64,000 bases of DNA. Origin: an uncultured Saprospiraceae bacterium (lineage in GTDB: Bacteria > Bacteroidota > Bacteroidia > Chitinophagales > Saprospiraceae). Each line of letters starts with the position of its first letter. Position 1 is the stretch's first letter. The translations under genes were made by a program, and so were the position numbers. The DNA lies in contig CALFWW010000037.1 in the NCBI GenBank assembly GCA_937928575.1, forward strand, positions 1-64,000, written 5' to 3'. Of this stretch, positions 27,067 through 39,500 are shown one piece after another. The notes under the pieces were generated by a model that had not been told where the DNA came from, did no database searches, and worked only from the letters and a program-made list of their open reading frames with translations.

Positions 27067-27987
27067 GTGAAGAAAGTTTTTACACTTTTTATGGTTCTTA
27101 TGATGGTCGCTTCTGTTGTTTACGGACAACATGATGCGCAGTTTAGTATGTTCTATTTCAACAAACTAAACTACAATCCAGCATATGCAGGTGCCAAAGA
27201 TGTGTTGACAACTTCTGCAATTTACAGACATCAATGGGCTGGTCTCGAAGGAGCACCAAGAACTTTAGTTGCTTCAGCGCATGCACCTTTTATGAAAAAA
27301 AGAGGCGGACTAGGTATCGGATTGGTTGCGGATAAAATCGGCGATGTAAACACAACAATGCTCGACGTCAGCTATGCCTACAGATTGAGATTGTCTGCTA
27401 CCGGTACTCTCAGCTTCGGACTAAAAGGAAGAATTGAAAATAGCAAAACGAATTTATATCAAGCAAAAGTTTTGGATCAAGGAGATGAATTGTTGCCAAC
27501 AAATGCGGTAAGTACACTACAACCAAATTTTGGTTTCGGCATGTACTATTCCAATTCAAAATTCTATGCTGGCTTATCAATTCCGTCTTTACTGAAAAGT
27601 GCGTTATACCAGGATGGTGAACCCAATGGACCGTACCGCGCACAACGATCCGCCTACTTTATGGCAGGATCCATCCATAAAATTTCAAGTAACATATTTT
27701 TCAAACCAGCAGTATTATTTAGCTACAATCCGGCAGCTCCATTTGAATTGGATGTCAACCTAAGCTTCTTTTTGATGGATGCTTTGTGGTTGGGTGCAAC
27801 CTATCGAATAGGTGATTCTGTGAATGGGGTGGTACAATACCAATTCACACCACAAGTCAAAGCTGGGTTGGCAGTAGATATGACCATGTCAGAATTACAA
27901 CAATATACTGGCGGTGGTTTTGAAATGATGATGGAATATACTTTTACTTATGAAAACGATAACCTAAGACACTTAAGATTCTTTTAA
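27067..27987 (+). CDS. PorP/SprF family type IX secretion membrane protein
   Basis: 306 aa from a GTG at 27067, which gives a normal signal peptide (MKKVFTLFMVLMMVASVVYG, cleaved before QHDAQ). An in-frame TTG 60 nt upstream would add 20 non-signal residues before it. The mature start QHDAQFSMFYFNKLNYNPAYAG is the hallmark of PorP/SprF, and GLGIGLVADKIG, FGFGMYYSN, LGATYRIG and AGLAVDMT fit amphipathic strands of an outer-membrane beta-barrel. In Flavobacterium, SprF is needed for surface display of the type B adhesin SprB, so this copy probably serves the type B proteins on either side. The OmpA-like gene follows after 37 nt in an apparent operon. An inverted repeat lies upstream at 26940-26968. 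Confidence 0.93.
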   Translation: MKKVFTLFMVLMMVASVVYGQHDAQFSMFYFNKLNYNPAYAGAKDVLTTSAIYRHQWAGLEGAPRTLVASAHAPFMKKRGGLGIGLVADKIGDVNTTMLDVSYAYRLRLSATGTLSFGLKGRIENSKTNLYQAKVLDQGDELLPTNAVSTLQPNFGFGMYYSNSKFYAGLSIPSLLKSALYQDGEPNGPYRAQRSAYFMAGSIHKISSNIFFKPAVLFSYNPAAPFELDVNLSFFLMDALWLGATYRIGDSVNGVVQYQFTPQVKAGLAVDMTMSELQQYTGGGFEMMMEYTFTYENDNLRHLRFF

Positions 27988-28024
27988 ATAAAAAATTACT
28001 GTATTAACTAATAAATCATTTACA

Positions 28025-30253
28025 ATGAAAACTCCCATACTATTAATCTTTGCCTTCCTGTTATCTGGCTTCTTGTATGGACAAGACGAAGTAATGCCTG
28101 ATGAATTTACAATTAAAGGTATGTTCAAAGACGTTGAAAAACGTAAAAGATCATCTCTTTACAAATTCTTTATTGGGTTGACTGAGGAAGAAAAAAAGCA
28201 AGAGAAAGCTACTAAAAGTGCCCCAGATTTAATCAACAAATTTATGAAGAGAGGTAGAGTAGATGCTGCTATGTTTCCACAAATTGCAAACGCATATCGC
28301 TTAAATGGCGAAATGGAAAAAGCAGAAATTTACTATGCTAGGTTTGTTTCTGAAGATTCTAAACTAGAAGATATTTTCAATTTCGCACACGTCTTGCAAA
28401 GCAACGATAAGTGCGAAGAAGCTATCGAATGGTTCAATGTTTTCAATGAGCAAGCTCCAGCAATTGAGCGAAATAATATTGAATTCATTGAAGACTGCAA
28501 TGAGTTGGCAGATTGGCCTTTGGAAGAAGGAGTAGAGGTTGTCAATGTTTCTTCATTAAACACTGAGCACATTGATTTCTCTGCAGTACCATTTAACAAC
28601 GGAGTTGTTTTTACATCAACACGAGCAGTAGATAACATCACAAAACATATTGACAAATGGACGAATGATCATTTTTCAAACTTGTTCTATTCTGATATGG
28701 ATAGCGATGGAAATTTTACAAGCCCAAAACCTTTTAAGCCAAGTATTAATAAGAAATACCACGATGGTGTTTGTGCATTCAGCAACATGGGTAACACAAT
28801 GTATTTTACCAGAAACAATGTAAAAGGTAAAAACAACAAAGGTGTAATTGATCTTAAAATATACAGCGCAACTTATACCGATGGATATTGGACCAACATC
28901 AAAGAATTACCTTTCAATAGTGATGAATGGACTTCTTGTCATCCTAGTGTGACTGCTGATGGAAAATTCATGATTTTCTCTTCCAACAGACCAGGTGGAA
29001 TGGGGGGTATGGATCTTTGGGTTGCTAAAAATGAAGGTGGTACTTGGACTGCTCCTGTGAATATGGGGGAAGAAATAAATACGGCAGGAAATGAATTATT
29101 CCCGTTTTATGGACAAGATGAGCTACTCTATTTTTCTTCGAATGGACACAAAGGAATGGGAGGTTTAGATATCTTTTATGCAATGCCTTCTAACAATGAA
29201 ATGACAAGTTGGGAAACTCGTACCAACTGTGGTCAACCTTTCAACACACCAAACGACGACTTTAGTTTTTATACAAATAAAGACAACACTTCTGGATTCT
29301 TCACTTCTAATAGAGCTGGTGGAAAAGGGAAAGATGATATCTATATGTGGAAAAAAGCAAAAGTAGAAGCTCAAGAAATGACAGTTACTGTTAAAGATCA
29401 AAAAACCGGAAAGACATTAAATAATGTGAAGGTGACAATGATGGAAGTTTCAAATGGTTCCATGGATTTGATGACTGAAAAAGAAGTGAAAGCAGGAATC
29501 AACAAAATGCCAAAAAATCAACAATCTTTTGTCATGAGTTCTTTGAAAAATATGAAGGGTAATGTTACTTCGAAATCAATGAAAAAATCTGATAGAATGG
29601 GGCAAATGAATTTCATGTGGCAGCCAAATACAGAGTACATTATGATTTTGGAAAAAGATGGTTATCAAATTAAAAATGATGTGATGACAATGGCCGATAT
29701 GTCTAATGGTAGTTACATCGTTAACATGAATTCAGTAGCGCCGCCAAAACCAAAGCCAGCACCAAAGCCAGCACCAAAGAAAACAGTACCAGCACCAAGA
29801 CCGCCAGTTGTAAAAAGAACACCGGCTCCAGCTATGATTTCTTCTGCTCCGGTTTCTGCTGGACAAGTAATCACTTTGCAAGGAATTTATTATGACTATG
29901 ACTCTTTCGCTTTACGTACTGAATCAAAAACCGAATTAGACAAAATCGTCCAAACAATGAAGGAACATCCTTCTCTAGAAATCAGATTAGGAGCACATAC
30001 CGACTCCAGAGGGAATGATAATTCTAACATGAAACTCTCTCAAAATAGAGCAGATGCTGCGATGAAGTACATTGTTTCTCAAGGTATTGAACCAACTCGT
30101 GTACGTGCTGCTGGATTTGGAGAAAGTCAACTGAAAAATCATTGTACAAATGGTAAAGACTGTGATGAAGAAATGCACCAAATGAATAGAAGAACCGAAG
30201 TGACGATCCTAAAGTACAATCAAGGTGGAACAATAATACAGACGAATAATTAA
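28025..30253 (+). CDS. TPR-PD40-OmpA (PorE-type) T9SS-associated protein
   Basis: 742 aa with a signal peptide (MKTPILLIFAFLLSGFLYG, cleaved before QDE). Domains in order: TPR-like helices at about 60-165, a PD40 propeller at about 175-445 (FSSNRPGGMGGMDLWVA, FSSNGHKGMGGLDIFYA), a CarboxypepD_reg-like beta-sandwich at about 457-575, and a Pro/Lys-rich linker at about 576-610. The C-terminal OmpA-like peptidoglycan-binding domain covers about 620-735. It keeps the diaminopimelate-contacting Asp (HTDSRG) and Arg (LSQNRADA), and ends in NRRTEVTIL. PorE-type proteins anchor T9SS components to peptidoglycan. Its placement 37 nt after the PorP-like gene and just upstream of the 5514-aa type B protein suggests a substrate-specific anchoring role. 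Confidence 0.92.
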   Translation: MKTPILLIFAFLLSGFLYGQDEVMPDEFTIKGMFKDVEKRKRSSLYKFFIGLTEEEKKQEKATKSAPDLINKFMKRGRVDAAMFPQIANAYRLNGEMEKAEIYYARFVSEDSKLEDIFNFAHVLQSNDKCEEAIEWFNVFNEQAPAIERNNIEFIEDCNELADWPLEEGVEVVNVSSLNTEHIDFSAVPFNNGVVFTSTRAVDNITKHIDKWTNDHFSNLFYSDMDSDGNFTSPKPFKPSINKKYHDGVCAFSNMGNTMYFTRNNVKGKNNKGVIDLKIYSATYTDGYWTNIKELPFNSDEWTSCHPSVTADGKFMIFSSNRPGGMGGMDLWVAKNEGGTWTAPVNMGEEINTAGNELFPFYGQDELLYFSSNGHKGMGGLDIFYAMPSNNEMTSWETRTNCGQPFNTPNDDFSFYTNKDNTSGFFTSNRAGGKGKDDIYMWKKAKVEAQEMTVTVKDQKTGKTLNNVKVTMMEVSNGSMDLMTEKEVKAGINKMPKNQQSFVMSSLKNMKGNVTSKSMKKSDRMGQMNFMWQPNTEYIMILEKDGYQIKNDVMTMADMSNGSYIVNMNSVAPPKPKPAPKPAPKKTVPAPRPPVVKRTPAPAMISSAPVSAGQVITLQGIYYDYDSFALRTESKTELDKIVQTMKEHPSLEIRLGAHTDSRGNDNSNMKLSQNRADAAMKYIVSQGIEPTRVRAAGFGESQLKNHCTNGKDCDEEMHQMNRRTEVTILKYNQGGTIIQTNN

Positions 30254-30283
30254 TCTGATAATCAACGATATACATATTTTATT

Positions 30284-30299
30284 TTGGTATAATTTATGC
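30284..30299 (+). promoter_or_regulatory. Weak sigma-54-like element
   Basis: TTGGTATAATTTATGC has GG and GC 10 nt apart and keeps TTGG, A and TGC, but lacks the central C bases of the -24 box. It lies about 235 nt upstream of the 5514-aa gene. Reported because stronger matches precede two other type B genes. Confidence 0.25.
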
Positions 30300-30364
30300 C
30301 ATATTAAATAAACATCAATCAACATACCTGCAATAACAATTGCATACATACCAATCAAATAGGG

Positions 30365-30396
30365 GAGGTTTCAATTACAACTGTAATTGAAACCTC
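30365..30396. terminator. 15-bp perfect inverted repeat after PorE-type gene
   Basis: GAGGTTTCAATTACA and its exact complement TGTAATTGAAACCTC are separated by 2 nt, 112 nt after the 30253 stop. No T-tract follows, so it may be a terminator, an mRNA-stabilising hairpin or a protein site. Confidence 0.5.
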
Positions 30397-30403
30397 ATTC
30401 CCG

Positions 30404-30427
30404 ATTGAGTGAGCTCGTTCATTCAAT
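30404..30427. repeat. Second adjacent imperfect inverted repeat
   Basis: ATTGAGTGAG / TTCATTCAAT pair over 10 positions (two G-U) around a CTCG loop, 7 nt after the previous hairpin. Together they form a double hairpin about 105-170 nt upstream of the giant gene start. Confidence 0.35.
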
Positions 30428-30532
30428 GTTCATAAAGTTTTTGACAAATAATTTTTATTGGAATAATGAAGGATCTATCGTTCATCACGATGTAGTATAT
30501 GATGATCTGACCTCCTTCAAAAATCAGTTCAG

Positions 30533-33500
30533 ATGAAAAACATTTATTCAAATGAAGCAGCTGATGAATGTAATAATGTTTTAGCACAGTTTTTTTTAAA
30601 CACACACAATGTTTTAAAAAGCATAACTTTTTGCATTTCAGTTTTTACCTTTTCCTTTCATGCTTCTGCTCAAACAGTAGTCATTAGCGATAATGATGTC
30701 ACCTGTCATGGCGCAAGTAATGGTGACGCAACTGCCAACGTATCTGGTGGGACTGCTCCCTACACTTATTTATGGAATAACGGTCAAACAGTGCAGACAA
30801 TCTCAGGGTTGTCTGTTGGTGTTTATAGTGTTACAATAACCGATGCACTCAACAATACTGCAGAAGCAACCACCATTGTTTCACAACCACCCATCATCAA
30901 CAAGAGCGTTGATGTGACAGATGTGACTTGCAACGGTCAAAGCGATGGCGCAATCAGCTTAACAGTTTCTGGTGGAATTCCTCCTTATACTTACGATTGG
31001 GACAATGATGGAATCGGAGATAATGATGATCCTGAAGATCTGGTCGATATTCCAGCTGGTGTCTACAATGTTACGATTACAGATGCCCTAGGATGTAGCA
31101 CAGATGCTGAAGTAACGGTCCATGAAGAACCTCCAATCGTTGCAGTTCCATTAGTGACTAATGTTGCTTGTCCTGGCGATTCAACAGGCGAAATTTTATT
31201 GTTAGTAACAGGAGGAGGAGATTTCTATTCATTCGATTGGGATACAGATGGAACTGGTGATTTCGACGATCCAAAAAATATTTCAAACTTGACCGCTGGT
31301 CTTTATTCTGTCACCATTAGAGATGTTTTTGACTGTACGCATATGGTTAGTGGTCAGGTGACTGAGCCAGCAATAATTTCCCCAAATGCAATCGTCACCG
31401 ATATTTCATGCGCTGGATTGATGGATGCTGCCATTAATTTGACACCTTCTGGAGGTACTGCTCCGTATACTTTCATTTGGGATAACAATCTGGGTACGAT
31501 CGAGGATGTCTCTGGTTTAGGAATCGGGACGTACACTGTTACAATCACCGATGACAATAATTGTATTGCTACAGAAGCCTACGCAATCGCTGGCCAAGCA
31601 GTATTAACAGCAACTACAACGAAGGTAAACGCATCGTGCAATAATTCATCTGATGGCTCTATCGATTTAACTGTGACAGGTGGAACGACTCCTTACAGTT
31701 TTTTATGGAGTAATGGAATGACCATTGAAGATCCTACAAATCTTCCAGTAGGTGGTTACACCGTTACCGTTACAGATGCCAATGGATGTACGCAAATTAC
31801 AAATTCAGTTATCAATAGCCCTGCTCCAATCACTGCGACCGCTCTACCAAATGATGCAAGTTGCTTTGGAAGTAACAACGGAAGTTTAGACATTACTGCG
31901 ATAGGAGGAACCACTCCTTACACTTATGTCTGGAGCAATGGAGCAACTTTTGAAGATCTTTTCGGAATTCCTGCAGGAACTTATTCTGTAGTGATTACAG
32001 ATGTAAATGGATGTACGGGAACAGAAACTTTTACCATCGGACAACCTGCTCAAATGTCACTCAATCTGGGAGCAGATGAAAATGTTTGTCTAGGAAATAG
32101 TACCACGTTGATGCCTGCGATATCTGGAGGGAATCCCCCTTATGTTTTTAGTTGGGACAATGGATTAGGTTTCGGACCTTCCAAAACAGTCACACCAACC
32201 ACGACTACCATTTACAGTGTTACCGTCACAGATGACAGTGGTTGTACTGCCGTTGATGATATCATGATTACAGTCAATACTTGTGCTTTTGATTTAGCAT
32301 TGACAAAGACATTAGCTTCAGGTCAGCCAGCAAACGTAGCTCCTGGAGATACGGTGGCTTTTGAAATTACAGTGATTAATCAAGGTCAAGTAGATGCCAA
32401 TAATATCAGTATCCTGGACTATATAGATTTAAATAGTTGGATGAATTTTTCTAACACAATTAATCCAAATGGAGTTACCACAGGATCGGCCTCGCTTAAT
32501 TTTGCATGGACCACCGTTGGTACAGATGTACGTGCATTGATTGCTGGAACCATTCCGGCAGGAGCCACTATTTCACTTCCAATTAACTTGGTAGTTCAGC
32601 CAGGTGTCACAGGCTTCCTCTCGAATGAAGCTGAAATTTATACAGATAATAATGATGATATAGATTCTCAACCTGAAAGTGAAGAAGGAGATCAGAATGG
32701 GGATGTTTTAGTAAATAATGAAGTTAATAATGCAGGAGGCGATGAAGATGATCATGATTTATCATCTGTTACAGCTTCCATTTATGATTTAGCAATTAAC
32801 AAACAATTAGCAACAGGTCAGGCAACTACGGCAAGTCCAGGAGATAAAGTCGATTTTTTAATAACATTATACAACCAAGGAACGATTGCAGCTAATAATA
32901 TTCAACTGATTGATTATATTGATATCAATTTCTGGAATAATTTCAGTCTAGCCGACAATCCAGTTGGGGTAACTGGAGGAAGTGTTTCTTTAAATTATGC
33001 CTGGAGTTTTTCAGGTCCCAACGCAATCGTAAATATCATTGGAAATATTCCGCCAGGTCAATCTATCACGATTCCTGTTTCTTTGACTATCAAAAATGGA
33101 GTAACAGGAACGCTTTACAATTGGATAGAAGTCTTTCAAGATAATGGAGATGATATTGATTCTCAAACTGAAAACGAAGAAAACAACGGATTCTCGGATG
33201 TCAATATTGATGATATAATCGACAATACTGGAGGAGATATTGATGATCTGGATGGTGCGACTATCGTATCCGAAATGTATGATATCGCTTTGAAAAAAGA
33301 ATTAGCAGCAGGGCAAGCTGCAGCTGTTGAATCGGGAAGTGTAGTAGAATTTTTGATCACAATTTACAACCAAGGAACACTACCAGCGGCGGGAATTGAG
33401 ATCATTGATTATATTGATTTAAGCGATTGGGATCCATTCGATCTTTCTTTGAACCCAAATGGCACGACAGGTGGAAATGTGTCAACAACCTATACTTTTT

Positions 33501-36500
33501 CAAATGCTGGAACCAATGGATTGGCAACAATCAATGGTGCAATTCCAGGAAATAGTACAGTTACTTTTCCTATCTATTTAAAGGTGAAAAATGGTGTAAG
33601 TGGACTGTTATATAACTACGCAGAAATTTACAATGATAATGGAAATGATATCGATTCTCAACCAGAATTTGAAGAAGTAGATTTAAATGGAGATGTTTTG
33701 GTAGATGATGTAATCGATAATACAAGTGGTGACGAAGATGACCATGATGTGGCTGAAGTGACCGCATTTATTTATGACATCGCATTGAGAAAAGAGATTG
33801 CTCCTACTCAAAATGTAAATGTAGATGCAGGCGAATTGGTTACTTTTAATATTACCGTATTCAATCAAGGAGATGTTCCTGCCAATAATATTCGAGTAAT
33901 AGATTACGTAGACCCAGCAATGTGGACTGCTTTTAATCTGGCTGATAATTTAGCTGGAACAACAACCGGTACTGCAGGATTGACTTACTCATGGGCAAAT
34001 TCTGCAGGGATTTTACAAGCTACGATTTCAGGTGCCATTCCAGCTGGAGGACAAGTGACATTCCCGATCAATTTGACCACTCAAAATAATATTTGTGGAT
34101 GGATTGACAACTATGCTGAAATTTATGAAGACGATGGTTTTGATATCGATTCTCAACCTGAATTTTGGGAAAATGATATGAATGCTGATACTTTGATTAA
34201 TGATGTAATCAACAACGCTGCAGGAGATGAGGATGATCATGATATCGCTAGTGTCTATGTCAATAAATTTGATTTAGCACTGACCAAAACATTGGCAGGA
34301 GGTCAACCCTCAACAATTAATATCGGGGATAACATCACATTTACATACACAATCACCAATCAAGGGGATGTCGATGCCTACAATATAAATTTGATTGATT
34401 ATATACCAACGGGAATGACCTTAGTAGATCCCGCATGGACTGCATCAGGGCCAAATGCAACCTATAATATCGTCGGACCCATAATAGGAAATGGTGGAGT
34501 TGCAACCGTCAATATCACTTTAAATGCTGGCGCAGGATTTTCTGGAACTTTAATAGAAAATTGTGGAGAAATTGTTTCGGCTAGCGATATTTTTGGTGGC
34601 GCACTAGTTTTTGATTTCGATAGCACTGCCGACAATAATCCCAATAATGATGGAGACGTTATTGACAATAATATCAACAATGATAGCGGAGATGAAGATG
34701 ACCACGATTGTGAAATTGCCAATGTTCGTCAAGCATTCGACCTGGCATTGATTAAACAATTAGGGATAGGGCAAGCTTCACCAGTAAGTTCAGGTGATAC
34801 CGTTACTTTCACAATCACCACAATTAATCAAGGAATTACGCCAGCATATGACGTTTCAATTATTGACTATATTCCAACAGGATTGAATTTTATAAATGGA
34901 TTAAATCCAGGTTGGGCTTTAGGTGCTAACAATACAGCTACTTATCAAATAACAGGTCCGATTGCTGCCATAGGTGGAACAAATTCTGTTGATATTTCTT
35001 TTCTCGTTGATCCAGCATTTCAAGATTCGTGTGCAGTCAATACAGCTGAAATCTTGTTTGCAACAGATACACCAGGTGGTAACTTGGTACTGGATGCCGA
35101 CTCCTATCCAAATAATGTAAATAACGATGTAATGGGAGCCGACAATGAAGTGAATGGAGCCAATGGAGATGAGGATGATCATGATATTGAAAAAATTTAT
35201 ATCAATAGATTTGACATGGCTTTGCGTAAAACCACCAATCAAATTTCACCAGTAGAAATAGGAGATGATGTAACGTTTACCATTACAGTTTTCAATCAAG
35301 GAAACGTTCCTTTGCAAAATATTGACGTCATCGATTACATTCCTCAAGGACTAGGGTTAAGTCCATTGGATAATAACAACTGGATGAATTCTGGTGGAGA
35401 TGTAGTCAATACAATTACATCTATAGTGAATCCAGGAGATTCAACTTCCATTGATATAACCCTTCGCGTATTGAATATTGCAGCAGGTGGCGTATCAATT
35501 AATTATGCCGAAATTTTTGGTTTCGATGATCTCAATATGATCGACAGAACCAATGAAGATGTTGATTCAAATGGAGATATGATACGTATTAATGATGTTA
35601 TTTACAATGACATTATCGACAATACACTTAGTGATGAGGATGATCATGACTCTGAATTCATCATCGTAGAAGTATTCGATTTGGCAATGATAAAAAAGTC
35701 AAATGTGATCATGCCAATGTCAGGAGATACCATCACTTTTGATTTTACGGTTTACAATCAAGGAATTTTAAACGCTTTCGATGTAGATATCATTGATTAC
35801 TTAACCAGTGATTTTATTTTCGACCAGACCTTAAATCCAACTTGGACCATCGGTTCAATGGGGACTGTCAGAACAACAATTGATGGACCGATCTTACCTG
35901 GAGATAGCGCTACTGTTTCTCTAACAGTACAAATTCATCCAGCTTTTTATGATCTTAAATTGGTCAATGCGGCAGAAATTGCAGATGCAACAAGTAAAGA
36001 TGGAAACCCGACAAAAAATGATTTGGATTCAACTCCGGATGTGACGAATAATGATGTAGTAGGGGGAGATGATATCATCGACAATAGTTTTGGAGATGAA
36101 GATGACCACGATGTGGATACTATTATGATCAATCACATTTTCGATTTAGCTGCCATCAAAACAGCCAACCAGTCAATCGTGAATTTAGGAGATACCCTCA
36201 ACTTTTTTATTGGAATTATCAATCAAGGTACCTTACCGGCTTATGATATTTCAGTGGTTGATTATTTACCTCCGAGTTTGACATTTATTCAAAATGGAAT
36301 CACAACTTGGACGAACAATGGAAACGGACAATACACGACACTTATCAATGGACCTATTTTGCCAGATGCAACTGCGCAAGTATTTATGAGTGTTCGGGTA
36401 GACCAAAGTTTTTCAGACATGATGTTGAGAAATTTAGTGGAAATTCAAAGTGCCAGTACTTTAATTGATGGCCCAGTAATATCTGATGTCGATTCCAATT

Positions 36501-39500
36501 TCGATAATATTCCAAATAATGATATTGAAGGTGGTGACAACATCGTAGATAATACCGACAACGATGAAGATGATCATGATTGGGTAAAAGTAATCGTATG
36601 TTTTGATATAACAGATGTAGCTTTTACGAATCCAACCAACTGCGGAATCGCAAATGGCTCGATTGCCATCACTACTACAAATACTGCTTCAATTTTAGAA
36701 TATAGTATCAATAATGGAGGGACTTGGCAAACAGCAAATGTCTTCAACGGTGTGCCAGACGGTGTTCATCATATCCTTGTGAGATATCCGGGAGGAGATT
36801 GTTTGGAAGATTATGGAGAAATTACATTAACGATTCCTGATACACCTATCATCGATTCTGTGGATACGACAGATCCAACTGATTGTGATGCCTCTGATGG
36901 GACCATAACCGTGAATAGTACGAATGCAACCGGAATGAATTTTAGCATCGATGGTGGAACTACTTGGCAGTCATCTAATATATTTGTCAATCTGGCACCA
37001 GGTGATTATGACGTGGTGATGATGAATGCTACTTTTAGTTGTGCAGATAATTATGGAATTGTAACAATTAATACTCTGATGCCGCCAACATTGGTCAGTG
37101 CAGCTGGTGTCAACCCAACTGACTGTAACGCAGCTGATGGAAATATCACCATAAATGCAAATGGTGGCCAAGGAATAGAATATAGTATCGATAATGAAAT
37201 AACCTGGCAGACCAGTAGTATTTTTTCAAATTTAGCAGCTGGAACCTATGAGGTTGTTATCCGAAACATGGATGGAACTTGCTCAGTCAATCATCCAACA
37301 CCAATTGAATTAATGGACCCAGTTCAACCTTCAATAGAAGGTATCTTGTTCAATAATCCAACGGATTGCTCTACTGATGATGGAACGATTACTATAGATG
37401 CTAGTTCAGCTTCTAATTTGTTAGAAATTAGTATTGACGGTGGCGCTACTTGGCAAACGAATGGCTTTTTTACAGCGTTACCTGCTGGTATTTATAATGT
37501 TATTGTCAGAAATACAGATGGAACTTGTGCATTGAATTATGTAAATAATCCAGTGGAATTAATCGCGCCAACGGTAATGGTCGATCTCAATATGAATGAT
37601 ACGACGATCTGCTTAGGAAATAGTTTTGATCTTTCCGTGACTGCTACCGGAACACCAATTTGGGAAGTGGTGACAGGAGATGCGACTAGTTTAAGTTGTA
37701 CCAATTGTGCCAATCCTACAGCAACTCCGACTTATGCTACCACCTATAAAGTATATGTCGGAACTGAGGGTACAAATTGTTATGACGAAGAGATTGTAAC
37801 AATCTATACGGAAAATCCAATTCTTTACAACCCAATTCAAACACATAAAATATGTCTTGATGAGGAAAGCTTGGCATTGCAAATGAGTGTGCCAATTGAT
37901 ACTTTCTATATTACTGGAACGGGTAATTATTCCAATGCAGTAATTTTAGGAGATATGTTGAATTTCGATATCCAGATAATTGGAGGAAGTTCTGATTTTA
38001 CCGTTGAGTTGGTTTCGGTTTATGGATGTTCTGTTGTCAACACATTTACAGTAAGTCGTAAAGTATTGTTCACACCGGATTTCACAATGCCAACTGCGGC
38101 ATGCGAGGGAGAAGATGTGAATATCGAATATACAGGGGGTGCTCCTGCCAATTCATTTTTGAATTGGGGACTCGATGGAGGCAATATTATTTATTCAAAT
38201 CCAGGAGATTTTAATACCCCAGCTGGAAGTGATATGGTTGTGAATTGGCCAACGCCAGGATTGAAAACAGTAACGCTGACGATTAACTATGATGGTTGTT
38301 TTGTTACTGATACCATGACTATTGATATTGGTGCTTACATGGCAATCGCTTCACCAGATACTTCAATTTGTCTTGGAAATTCAGCCAACTTAAATGTAAC
38401 TGCAGGTGCAACTTACCAATGGAGTCCAGCAGGTTCTTTGGATGATGCAACGATTCAAAATCCGGTAGCAACACCTACGACAACGACAACTTATTCTGTG
38501 ACGGTTACCGATGCAAATGGATGTAGTGGGGTGGATGAAACTACCGTAACAGTTAATAACATTAGTCCGACCATTACTGCTAATCCTACGATTTGCTTAG
38601 GAGAAAGTGTAACATTAAACGCTACGGGTGGAATCACATATGCTTGGAGCCCATCAATTTATTTAGACAATCCGAACGTGTCAAATCCGGTAGCTACACC
38701 ATTAGTTACCACCACTTATACGGTGACAGTAACTGATGCAAACAATTGTTCCGCTCAGCTACCTGTTGCTGTGTTTGTAAGTGACAATCCAGTGGTAGGG
38801 GCAGGCAATGACGTGAATATTTGTTCCGGCGATAATGCCTCATTAAGTGCTACAGGTGCGTATTCATATGTGTGGACACCAAATATGAATTTGAGTAATC
38901 CTAACATTGCAAACCCGATTGCCACGCCGACGGTCACTACTACTTATTATGTGACTGGTACCGATAGCAATGGATGTAGCGCAATAGATTCTGTGATCGT
39001 TAATGTATTTGATGGTCAATTGGTCTCGACTATTGAAGATGTGATTTTGTGTGGAGATCAAGACATGGCAAGCGTCAGTATTGTTGCCAGTGATAACATT
39101 ACCAATTATACAATTACTTCGAATACTGGAAGCTTTATGAATGATGTGTCATCAGGTGGAACTTTGACCTTTGATGCAACCGCAACAGGCTTCCCATCTG
39201 ATTTCTATATAGAATTAACAACGACTGGAGATTGTATTGTTAGAGATACTTTTACAATTACCAAAAATCCTTTGTTGACAGCTGATTTTGCAGTTCAATC
39301 TCCAATCTGTATTGGTGAAAATATCAACATCAATTACACAGGAGGTGGAGGAGCTACTTCATTTTTAAATTGGAATTTGGATGGTGCATTTATTGTAAAT
39401 TCATCAAATGCTGTAGGGAGTCCTGCTTTCAGCGATTTAGTGGTGCAATGGTCAACAGGTGGCACTAAAACTTTGGTGTTGAGTGTGGAAGAATTTGGTT

